Assembly: GCA_018499905.2 (NCBI GenBank)
Contig: JAHBAU020000003.1
Coordinates: 1 to 59,825 of the forward strand
Length of the DNA stretch: 59,825 bases
Direction of reading: 5' to 3'
Source: Candidatus Saccharimonadota bacterium
Lineage (GTDB): Bacteria; Patescibacteriota; Saccharimonadia; Saccharimonadales; AQU-01
The translations under genes and the position numbers were made by a program. Below the pieces are notes generated by a model that was not told the origin of the DNA, searched no databases, and saw only the letters and a program-made list of their open reading frames with translations. This document shows positions 51,495 to 58,534 of the stretch, in pieces. How positions within the stretch are numbered: position 1 is the first letter of the stretch; every line of letters starts with the position of its first letter.

Positions 51495-51623
51495 GCCGGA
51501 GGACTTGAACCGGAGGCGATGACACCTTTTGGTGTCTGAGTTTTCCGCGCTTGGCCGCCTTGCCGTTGGCGTTCACGCCAACGTTTGGCAGGCGCATGAT
51601 AACGCAAGTCCTTTCCCGCGCAC
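51495..51623. other. tRNA debris: inverted T-arm fragment and direct repeat of the tRNA-Leu 3' end
   Basis: CAAGTCCTTTCCCGCGCAC (19 bp) at 51605-51623 repeats the end of tRNA-Leu (51434-51452) exactly. Between them, the minus strand carries GGTTCAAGTCCT (same T-arm sequence as the tRNA), a variable-arm-like hairpin GACACC-AAAA-GGTGTC, and further upstream a strong GTTGGCG/CGCCAAC hairpin. No complete tRNA can be folded on the minus strand. The block looks like remains of tRNA genes or of integrations into the tRNA 3' end. The rest of the gap to 51719 is AT-rich with a TATAAT at 51697-51702. Confidence 0.6.
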
Positions 51624-51719
51624 TATACCAAAAACCTTCGGAACCCATCCTAAGCAACAACGCGTCCCAAAGCATAGACAAAACAAAAATAAAGTATATA
51701 ATATATATGGAAGATTTTT

Positions 51720-51935
51720 ATGCTTAATAATGAAGTAAAAGCCAGTCATATAGTAGTTGTTGATTCACTTGGTGCTGTTGCTGGTGCATTGGTTGGTATG
51801 GTTGCTGATGTTCTGTTGCCGGGTAGCACACAAGAATATCCAATCCCAAATACTCCAAGAGAGCTAATCGCCACATTCTTGGGTGCTATTGCTGGTGCAG
51901 TAATAACGCACAAAAATGTAGCTCGTAATCTCTAG
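51720..51935 (+). CDS. Small membrane protein, 71 aa
   Basis: Two hydrophobic glycine-rich segments (IVVVDSLGAVAGALVGMVADVLL and ELIATFLGAIAGAVIT) are separated by a short polar loop. No family is recognised; glycine spacing is reminiscent of pore- or zipper-type small membrane proteins. TATAAT (51697-51702) and GGAAG (51709-51713) precede the ATG. It follows the tRNA debris directly and may be part of a decayed acquired segment. Confidence 0.55.
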   Translation: MLNNEVKASHIVVVDSLGAVAGALVGMVADVLLPGSTQEYPIPNTPRELIATFLGAIAGAVITHKNVARNL

Positions 51936-52019
51936 CGCTAAACCAACTTGCCGATATCTAGTTAGAATTGTTTTGTTTTGGCTTGTGTCAAAAATTGTTA
52001 AATCGTATATTGATTGATT

Positions 52020-52685
52020 ATGGGAAGAGCGAGCTTACCTGAAGCACGATGGATAGATGTAGATGTGGCGGCTGTATTTCCCAAGATCCGTGAAGGTGTA
52101 CCTGTAGGATATGGTAATGATTACGAAGACTTAGTTCCTCATATGTTTCTTGACTACGATTTCGCAGAAGGTCCTCAAGCGGCACTACTGAGCGGCTGCA
52201 AGCCGTTCATAGAAGGTGTCGTGCATGATTTCCAAGAGCAGATGGGGTGTGATGCTGATGGAATTCGCAAACTAGGCATCCACCATTTAGAGCCAGGTAC
52301 AGACTATAATTCGCAAACTTGGCACCGAGATCGGCTATTTCCTGGAGAGGTTTTGTATGTTGCCGTGGATGGGCAGCCAACAGAGGCTGCACACGGCCCT
52401 GACAGGTTTTGGTTTAACAAGCTCCCTTACGCTGTTCCGATTAATGGTCCGACGAATTATTTAGTATCTCATGGTTACTTAGAAGTTGTTTCGGGAGCCG
52501 CAGATCAAGCAATAGCCATGACCTCGGGAGTCGTTCACCGAGCCGGGGGTATGGATGAAGGATCGCGCGTTGTTATATCAGCTTCAGTACACAATCGTGC
52601 ATACGCTCGAGAGGAACTCATGAATTCAATTTGGGATGGTCGCGAACTCAGACGAAAAGTGCGTCACGATCCATACGGCATCTAA
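52020..52685 (+). CDS. ORFan resembling a 2-oxoglutarate/Fe(II) dioxygenase fold
   Basis: 221 residues. W101-H102-R103-D104 supplies an HxD pair, and H173 with R183 (SGVVHRAGGMDEGSRVVISASV) completes the H-x-D...H...R pattern of double-stranded beta-helix dioxygenases that bind iron and 2-oxoglutarate. This is inference from the motif order. TATATT (52006-52011) with TTGTGT 17 bp upstream lies 8 nt before ATG 52020, so the TTG at 52014 is rejected as the start. Confidence 0.65.
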   Translation: MGRASLPEARWIDVDVAAVFPKIREGVPVGYGNDYEDLVPHMFLDYDFAEGPQAALLSGCKPFIEGVVHDFQEQMGCDADGIRKLGIHHLEPGTDYNSQTWHRDRLFPGEVLYVAVDGQPTEAAHGPDRFWFNKLPYAVPINGPTNYLVSHGYLEVVSGAADQAIAMTSGVVHRAGGMDEGSRVVISASVHNRAYAREELMNSIWDGRELRRKVRHDPYGI

Positions 52686-52728
52686 AAAGTGACGTACGCA
52701 AGGGCGAGAGCGTGCTAGAATTATGTGC

Positions 52729-52962
52729 ATGAAACCAAATAGGGTCGAGTTCGAGCCGCCGCTACCGCCTTCCGAAGACTGGGGCGCGTTCGTTGCGGAA
52801 GTCAGCAGTCTACCTATGCCGACAGATGCTGAACTAGACCAACTTCCGGCATTTGTTGGGCAAGCAAGAGACCTATTTCCGGAAGGAGTAGAATTGCACC
52901 TTGCCAAGCAGCGTCCTCCATATGACGGTACGCCCCTAGTGCATACGCGAATTCTTTCCTGA
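52729..52962 (+). CDS. Hypothetical protein, 77 aa
   Basis: An acidic, proline-rich small soluble protein (EFEPPLPPSEDWGAF, FPEGVELHLAKQRPPYDG) without recognised family. An extended -10 TGCTAGAAT (hexamer 52716-52721) is 7 nt before ATG 52729. An in-frame ATG at 52723 is only 1 nt after the box and is rejected. It ends one base before the convergent membrane-protein gene. Confidence 0.5.
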   Translation: MKPNRVEFEPPLPPSEDWGAFVAEVSSLPMPTDAELDQLPAFVGQARDLFPEGVELHLAKQRPPYDGTPLVHTRILS

Positions 52963-52963
52963 A

Positions 52964-53659
52964 CTACTTCGCAGCCTTCGCAAGTTTCTTTAGTTCAAAG
53001 TAGCGCAAAGGAGCAGCAACTGAATACAGGGCTGCCAGCACAAAGCTGATACCCCAGCCGATAATGCCAAAGCTACCGATGATGGAGATCAAAATAGTGA
53101 CGCCTATAACACCCCAAATGCTTCCCCAGCGACCTCTTGAAATACGCTCGGAATCCTTCATTGCTTCCCCTATGCTTAGATCTTTATCGATCATGGCAAA
53201 AGGTGAAAGGAAATAACGGCTGATAACGATCACGCCGGGAACGATCAGCAAGACTAAGCCAACAACAGAGAGTACGCCGACTACAATGCCAAGTCCCAAA
53301 AGCCGCCACGCGTATTTTTTGGTGTCTTGCCAGACCTCACCTAAAGTGGGGGTCTTGCCATGAGCTACCTTAAACTCAAGTACAATCATCATAATCGCCA
53401 CAATCACATATAAGATTGCAAACAATATAGACAAGGAAATCGCGGCACCAAGCAATGGGCCGACTTTGAAGGTGCCATTGGTCCACATTACCCCATTTTG
53501 ACGATCCTCTTGATTATTTGATAGGCTCAAAAGCCCCAAAACAAAAGGTAGTGCGTATAGAATTGCGAAAGTGTTGAGGTTGGCCTTGACTAAGTCAGCA
53601 CTCTTATTAAACAGACTAAAAGCACTTTCCGGCTGATGGTCCGATGCTTGGTTACTCAT
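52964..53659 (-). CDS. Multi-pass membrane protein, 231 aa
   Basis: About five or six hydrophobic segments with a polar N-terminus; RGRWGSIWGVIGVTILISIIGSF and similar stretches resemble glycerophosphoryl-diester-phosphodiesterase membrane-domain or DUF975-type proteins. No function can be given. The frame extends upstream to 53767, but AAGGAGT about 10 nt before the ATG at 53659 fixes the start. It is divergent from hisS. Confidence 0.75.
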   Translation of the reverse strand: MSNQASDHQPESAFSLFNKSADLVKANLNTFAILYALPFVLGLLSLSNNQEDRQNGVMWTNGTFKVGPLLGAAISLSILFAILYVIVAIMMIVLEFKVAHGKTPTLGEVWQDTKKYAWRLLGLGIVVGVLSVVGLVLLIVPGVIVISRYFLSPFAMIDKDLSIGEAMKDSERISRGRWGSIWGVIGVTILISIIGSFGIIGWGISFVLAALYSVAAPLRYFELKKLAKAAK

Positions 53660-53760
53660 AGACAAGAAACTCCTTCGTAAGTTATTTGGTCGAATTATGC
53701 GCTTAGTTTGACTGCGTTTCAATGCCATCCTGTATAATGACCCCTGAAGGACATTATCAA

Positions 53761-55068
53761 ATGACACTACAAACCCAACCCTACAAGGGTTCTCGAGATT
53801 TTTATCCAGAAGATAAGCGGCTGCAAAAGTATATTTTTAAGACAATGCGCTCTGCGGTTGAGATCTTTGGGTACGAAGAATACGACGCACCAATTTTAGA
53901 ATCACTAGATCTTTATAAAGCCAAAACCGGCCAAGAAATAGTCAACGAACAAACCTATGCCTTTGTTGATCGGGGCGGTCGTGAAGTGGCAATTCGTCCC
54001 GAAATGACACCTTCAGTTAGTAGAATGGTGGCGGCTCGTCGCCAGGAATTAAGCTACCCGTTGCGTTGGTATAGTCTCCCTAATCTTTGGCGCTACGAAC
54101 GTCCTCAACGCGGCCGTCTGCGGGAACACTGGCAGCTGAATGTCGACATTTTTGGGGTTGCCGGATTGCAGGCCGAGCACGAAATTATTCTTGTGGCCGA
54201 CCAAGTTATGCGAGCTTTTGGCGCGAAACGCCATATGTACACCATTAAACTCAATAGCCGACGCTTGATGGACATGATTTTTAGTGAATACTTGCAAGTA
54301 AGTCAGGTCCAGAGTCAGTCACTGGCTAAGCTTATCGACCGTATGCACAAAATGGAGCACTCAGAATTCGTGGCTGATCTAGATGCGCTATGCACTCCTT
54401 CGCAGCGCGAATCTGGCATGAGTGATCGGCTCATGGCGTTACTTAAGACCACAACTCTCGAGGAGCTCCCACCAGAAATACAACAGCACGACGCTTGCGT
54501 GACTTTGACCAAGTTACTGAAGCTTCTTAAGTCATCAGAAATAACCAACGCTGTGTTTGATATTACTGTTATGCGTGGGTTTGACTACTATACCGATGTC
54601 GTTTTTGAGGTTTTTGATACTCACCCTGACAATAATCGTTCGATGTTCGGTGGTGGGCGCTACGATGGCCTGGTTGGTCTTTTCGGCGTCGACCCTGTGC
54701 CAACAGTCGGTTTTGGCATGGGCGACGTGACGCTTGCCAATTTCTTGGATGTACATGGGCTTATGCCTAATCTGAAAGTTGAGTCAGATATGTATGTTGT
54801 GCTGGTCGGCGATGTATACGATAAGGCTCAAAAACTATTAGCCGAGCTTCGTCAGATGGGGCTGAAGCTGGCAGTTGATTGTTCCGGTAAAAAGCCAGGT
54901 GATCAGATTAAGACTGCTGTCAAAAAGGGTATTAGCTACGTGCTGATTGTTGGTGACCGCGAACTGGCTGAAGACCACTACACAATCAAGAATTTAGTGT
55001 CAGGCGAAGAAGAGCATCATAGTCTGCAGCGGATTGTCAGCATCGTCAAAGATTACCGAAAAAAGTAA
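53761..55068 (+). CDS. hisS: Histidyl-tRNA synthetase
   Basis: Charges tRNA-His. From ATG 53761 it has 435 residues: motif 1 region KGSRDFYPEDKRL, motif 2 WRYERPQRGRLREHWQ, the HisA motif RGFDYYTDVVFE near residue 270, motif 3 GGGRYDGLV...VGFGMG, and a C-terminal anticodon domain. TATAAT at 53733-53738 and AAGGA at 53747-53751 precede the ATG, so the longer frame from 53722 is not used: that ATG lies upstream of the -10. Confidence 0.95.
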   Translation: MTLQTQPYKGSRDFYPEDKRLQKYIFKTMRSAVEIFGYEEYDAPILESLDLYKAKTGQEIVNEQTYAFVDRGGREVAIRPEMTPSVSRMVAARRQELSYPLRWYSLPNLWRYERPQRGRLREHWQLNVDIFGVAGLQAEHEIILVADQVMRAFGAKRHMYTIKLNSRRLMDMIFSEYLQVSQVQSQSLAKLIDRMHKMEHSEFVADLDALCTPSQRESGMSDRLMALLKTTTLEELPPEIQQHDACVTLTKLLKLLKSSEITNAVFDITVMRGFDYYTDVVFEVFDTHPDNNRSMFGGGRYDGLVGLFGVDPVPTVGFGMGDVTLANFLDVHGLMPNLKVESDMYVVLVGDVYDKAQKLLAELRQMGLKLAVDCSGKKPGDQIKTAVKKGISYVLIVGDRELAEDHYTIKNLVSGEEEHHSLQRIVSIVKDYRKK

Positions 55069-55071
55069 CTT

Positions 55072-55512
55072 ATGACAGCGTCTAACCATGTAGTCACCGG
55101 CGCGCTGATTGTCACTATTGTGCACAATCCGGTGCTCGGGCTGACCTTAGCGCTTCTTTCTCATCCATTTCTTGATATGGTGCCGCATTTTGGCGTGGAG
55201 CCGACTCGGATGATGGCTTTTTTGCCTGGGTTCTTGGCCGACGTTGCGATTGCTCTGAGCGTGCTCATAGCGCTAATAATCGTCCGGCCGGACCAATACA
55301 TATTACTCATAGCTGGCGGTATTGCCGCGGCCAGCACTGATCTGTTAAATATCCCGGAATTTATTGATGCGCTTCGGCATAGGCCCCATCACAAAGGACC
55401 GATCCGGCGGTTTCTGTCTTGGATTCAATGGTCGCAGACCGTACCAGGCCTTATTGTGGAATTTGTGTGGTTCTTTTCAGTTGGCTCACTCCTGCTTGGT
55501 CGGCTCTCTTAA
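55072..55512 (+). CDS. Integral membrane protein, YdjM/DUF457-like (tentative)
   Basis: 146 residues, about four hydrophobic segments. The N-terminal HVVTGALIV and the SHPFLDMVPHFG motif (His, Asp, His) recall the membrane-bound metal-dependent hydrolase (YdjM/DUF457) family. RHRPHHKGPIRR is a basic, His-rich loop. The start is 3 bp after the hisS stop, so the two genes are co-transcribed. Confidence 0.65.
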   Translation: MTASNHVVTGALIVTIVHNPVLGLTLALLSHPFLDMVPHFGVEPTRMMAFLPGFLADVAIALSVLIALIIVRPDQYILLIAGGIAAASTDLLNIPEFIDALRHRPHHKGPIRRFLSWIQWSQTVPGLIVEFVWFFSVGSLLLGRLS

Positions 55513-55564
55513 AAAATCTAACAGGGGTCTAGCGTAAATCCTCAAGAGATGGTAGGGTAATGGG

Positions 55565-56878
55565 ATGCAAGTAACACGAAACAACGTATCACCCACCGAA
55601 GTCAATCTAAGCATCACGGCAGATGCAAAAGAGCTGCAGCCTATCAAAGATGCTGTCGTCAAGCGGTTGGGTCGTGATTTGAAGCTACCTGGCTTCCGCC
55701 CAGGTAAAGCTCCCGAACATTTATTAGAAAAGAATATCAACCCTGCTAATTTAGAAAATGAATTTTTGCAACTAGCTGTCAGTCACTTTTATGAGCAAGC
55801 GGCTACCAAAGAACTCATACGCCCTATTGGCACACCCAAAGTTAGTCTCAAGAAATTCGTTCCTTACACTACTCTCGAATTTGACATTACTATTGCAGTT
55901 ATCGGTCAGGTGACGCTCGGTGATTACAAAAAGATCAAGAAGGCAAAACCGCAAGCCAGTGTGACCGCCGAAGATGTCAATGGTGTTTTGGCCTCCTTGG
56001 CGCGTCGAGCAGCCGAAAAAGTGTCGGTAGATCGAGCGGCTAAAAACAGTGATGAAGTGTTAATCGACTTTGCCGGTGTTGATAGCAAAGGCGAACCAAT
56101 TAATGGTGCGGCTGCCAAGGACTACCCGCTGGTACTTGGTAGCGATAGCTTTATTCCTGGTTTTGAAGAACAGATCGTTGGCATGAAGCCAGGTGAGCAC
56201 AAAAGCTTTCCAATCAGTTTTCCAAAAGACTACCAAGTGGCTGCATTAGCCGGCAAGAAAGCAACATTTACTGTTGATCTAAAAACTGTCAATGAACTGA
56301 TTGAACCAAAGATTGACGATAGTTTTGCGCCCAAGGTCAGTCCGCTCAAGACGCTCAAGGAGCTCAAAGAAGACATTAAACAGCAGCTGTTGTACGAAGC
56401 CCAGACCAACATTAATAGACAGTACGAGAACGAGATCCTCAAAGATATTGCCGACAAGTCAAAAGTTGCAATTCCAAAAGAGCTTGTTGACGAACAGATT
56501 ACCCGCAACGAAGAGGGCGAACGGCAAAACCTGCTGTACCGTGGCCAAACATGGCAAGAGCACCTCGCTGAAGAGGGTGTAACAGAAGAAGAACACCGGG
56601 AGCGTCAGCGCCCAACCGCCGAAGAAACAGTTAAAGTGAGCTTGGTGCTGAGTGAGATCGCTCGTGCAGAAGGGGTGATGGTGACGCCCGAAGAGCTTGA
56701 AGTGCGCATTACGCTACTCAAAGGTCAATACACCGATCAGAAAATGCGCGATGAACTAGATAAGCCAGAAAATCGCCAAGAAATCTCCGCCCGTTTGCAT
56801 GCCGAAAAGACCATTGAAAAGATCTTAAGCTACGTGACGCAAACCAAACCAGCAGCTAAGCCCAAAGCCAAGAAATAA
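55565..56878 (+). CDS. tig: Trigger factor
   Basis: The ribosome-associated chaperone and prolyl isomerase. 437 residues: N-terminal ribosome-binding domain with the signature GFRPGKAP (residues 44-51), a central FKBP-type domain (VLIDFAGVDSKGEPINGAAAKDYPL...FEEQIVGMKPGEHK), and the helical C-terminal chaperone arms. Ends in a Lys-rich tail. It lies just upstream of clpP, the usual bacterial order tig-clpP(-clpX). Confidence 0.94.
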   Translation: MQVTRNNVSPTEVNLSITADAKELQPIKDAVVKRLGRDLKLPGFRPGKAPEHLLEKNINPANLENEFLQLAVSHFYEQAATKELIRPIGTPKVSLKKFVPYTTLEFDITIAVIGQVTLGDYKKIKKAKPQASVTAEDVNGVLASLARRAAEKVSVDRAAKNSDEVLIDFAGVDSKGEPINGAAAKDYPLVLGSDSFIPGFEEQIVGMKPGEHKSFPISFPKDYQVAALAGKKATFTVDLKTVNELIEPKIDDSFAPKVSPLKTLKELKEDIKQQLLYEAQTNINRQYENEILKDIADKSKVAIPKELVDEQITRNEEGERQNLLYRGQTWQEHLAEEGVTEEEHRERQRPTAEETVKVSLVLSEIARAEGVMVTPEELEVRITLLKGQYTDQKMRDELDKPENRQEISARLHAEKTIEKILSYVTQTKPAAKPKAKK

Positions 56879-56883
56879 TGAAA

Positions 56884-56925
56884 TTAGCACTCATGCTTGA
56901 CGAGTGCTAATTGTGACGGTACACT
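56884..56925 (+). promoter_or_regulatory. CIRCE operator and promoter of clpP
   Basis: TTAGCACTC-N9-GAGTGCTAA (56884-56910) is a perfect CIRCE. -35 TTGACG (56897-56902) starts in the spacer, and -10 TACACT is at 56920-56925, 17 bp away. The organisation copies that of clpC, so HrcA should repress both. Confidence 0.94.
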
Positions 56926-56932
56926 GGGTTGT

Positions 56933-57541
56933 ATGAACAAACCAACCAATCTACTCATCCCAACCGTCATTGAATCAGAAGGCCGCATGGAGCGAGCCTA
57001 CGATATTTACAGCCGTCTGTTAAAAGACCGCATTATCTTCTTGGGTGAAGACGTAAACGAGCACACTGCTAACCTTATCGTGGCTCAGTTACTATTTTTG
57101 GATAATGAACAGCCTGGACGTGATATCTATTTATATATCAATAGCCCGGGTGGCGTCGTTTATGATGCTTTGGCGATTTATGACACCATGCAGTACATCA
57201 AAAGTGACGTGCAAACTGTTGGTATCGGTGTCCAAGCCAGTGCCGCCGCATTCTTATTGTCTAGCGGCACCAAGGGTAAGCGAGTTATTTTGCCGAACGC
57301 CACTGTTATGATTCATCAGCCTTCAAGCGGAACGCGTGGTAAGGTGACCGATATGGAAATCGACCTCAAAGAGTCACTGCGTATTAAACAGCGTTTGAAC
57401 GAAATTATGGCTAAGAATACCGGACAGACCGTTAAGAAGATCCAAGAAGATATGGAACGAGACTACTGGATGCCAGCAGAAGACGCGTTGAAGTACGGCA
57501 TTGTTGATAAAGTTATCGACTCCATTAAGAAGCTAAGCTAA
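56933..57541 (+). CDS. clpP: ATP-dependent Clp protease proteolytic subunit
   Basis: A serine protease that forms the Clp proteolytic barrel with ClpC. 202 residues with catalytic S103 (GVQASAAAF), H128 (MIHQPSSG) and D177 ([11 protein letters not shown]). ATG 56933 is 7 nt after the -10, predicting a leaderless mRNA. A frame extension to TTG 56897 would start inside the -35 box and is excluded. clpX is not in the window. Confidence 0.97.
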   Translation: MNKPTNLLIPTVIESEGRMERAYDIYSRLLKDRIIFLGEDVNEHTANLIVAQLLFLDNEQPGRDIYLYINSPGGVVYDALAIYDTMQYIKSDVQTVGIGVQASAAAFLLSSGTKGKRVILPNATVMIHQPSSGTRGKVTDMEIDLKESLRIKQRLNEIMAKNTGQTVKKIQEDMERDYWMPAEDALKYGIVDKVIDSIKKLS

Positions 57542-57586
57542 CCGATAGTTGGCGTTTAATAGGAAAAATGCTATAATATTTAAATT

Positions 57587-58219
57587 ATGGCTAAATATTA
57601 CACAGGTGGTGGCATAGAAGGGTATGAAGGGTTTGAAACGTTGCGTGGGCTGCAGCCACTAACGCGTGCGTTCGACCTTGCAACAGCACGTTTAAGGGAT
57701 AGCGATATTCTGGTCGATGCACCATTTGCTGCCCACAACTATGGCAGTCCATTACGGGCCTACCGTCGGATAAAGTATATTTCTGGTCTTGTAGAAGAGA
57801 ATGAAATGCGTGCATCAGTTTTGCTACATGACGAAAGAGCTGTTGGGGTTGGCAGTGCTGTCCCGGCAGATTTTCCTGGCACTTTTGATGAACTTAGGGA
57901 TGCAGGTATAAGACCAGAATTACCGATGACAGCTGTTGAAATTGACTACTGGCATGCAGACTTAGCACCAGCTCAGCGAAGTGTTTTTGACGCACGGACT
58001 ACTCGAACGCTTATTTCGCAATCCTTAGGACTGGTGGGAGCGCGAGGCGGCGATATGGTGCTTGCATGGCAAGCCGTGCCAACGGTCAATGTGAGTGAAC
58101 AAGAGGCCTGTCTGGCTAACGGAATGGTACCAGTGGGTGAGCCTGGCAATATTGCAATAGGTGACGGGGTAGATCTCGTTCGGCAAGTATACGCTAAACC
58201 AGCCGCTATACTTGGTTGA
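57587..58219 (+). CDS. ORFan, 210 aa, possibly acetyltransferase-like
   Basis: Soluble protein of unknown family. A central strand RAVGVGSAVPAD, EIDYWHADL and the C-terminal NVSEQEACLANGMVPVGEPG loosely recall GNAT acyltransferases (ageing-strand and A-x-N-G-x-x-x-x-G patterns), but this is weak. TTGGCG (57549-57554) and extended -10 TGCTATAAT (hexamer 57572-57577) with 17-bp spacing lie 9 nt before the ATG. It is a single-gene unit between clpP and rpoB. Confidence 0.6.
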   Translation: MAKYYTGGGIEGYEGFETLRGLQPLTRAFDLATARLRDSDILVDAPFAAHNYGSPLRAYRRIKYISGLVEENEMRASVLLHDERAVGVGSAVPADFPGTFDELRDAGIRPELPMTAVEIDYWHADLAPAQRSVFDARTTRTLISQSLGLVGARGGDMVLAWQAVPTVNVSEQEACLANGMVPVGEPGNIAIGDGVDLVRQVYAKPAAILG

Positions 58220-58534
58220 TTTATCGAAACCACGTACTTGACTCCTGACTCCTGACTCTATACACTACCATGTAAGAAGTAGTGTAAGTCCTGCTTTGCT
58301 ATGGCCGATAAAACGACCAGATTTAGCAACAAAATGCACGGCGCTTAGTCATCTTCACCACTAAAACCATCAATTTTTATAACAACAAACGTCACGATTT
58401 AAAGCATTTTGGCCTTCGTTAAAGGTCTGCTTTGGTTAGGGCGAGTACGCGCGATATAACAATCTAAAGCCGACTATAGCAATGTACTGCTCCGGAACGG
58501 TACATAGAGCGGCGGATAGGGGTACTAGGCACAC
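58220..58534 (+). promoter_or_regulatory. 315-bp rpoB upstream region
   Basis: It holds a short tandem repeat (GACTCCT, 2.7 copies, 58240-58258), a perfect 8-bp hairpin (TACTAC-type arms 58261-58268 and 58279-58286), a possible promoter TTGGTT (58432-58437)-17 bp-TATAAC (58455-58460), and in the resulting leader an inverted repeat ATGTAC...GTACAT (58482-58505) around TCCGGA. No convincing ORF is seen. A TACTAG at 58523-58528, 6 nt before the ATG, could be a second, leaderless start. Confidence 0.5.

Noticed and set aside
51490-51625. Complete minus-strand tRNA gene
   Set aside because: T-arm half and variable-arm hairpin are present, but T-stem, acceptor and anticodon stems do not pair; kept only as debris.
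51433-51681. Minus-strand 82-codon ORF over the tRNA-Leu end and debris
   Set aside because: It runs through the tRNA T-arm and its terminator; coding there is not credible.
51529-51738. Plus-strand 69-codon ORF downstream of tRNA-Leu
   Set aside because: Overlaps hairpins, the repeated tRNA 3' end and the promoter of the next gene; no start signals.
58240-58258. CRISPR-like repeat (GACTCCT copies)
   Set aside because: Seven-base units directly in tandem without spacers and fewer than three copies; a simple microrepeat.
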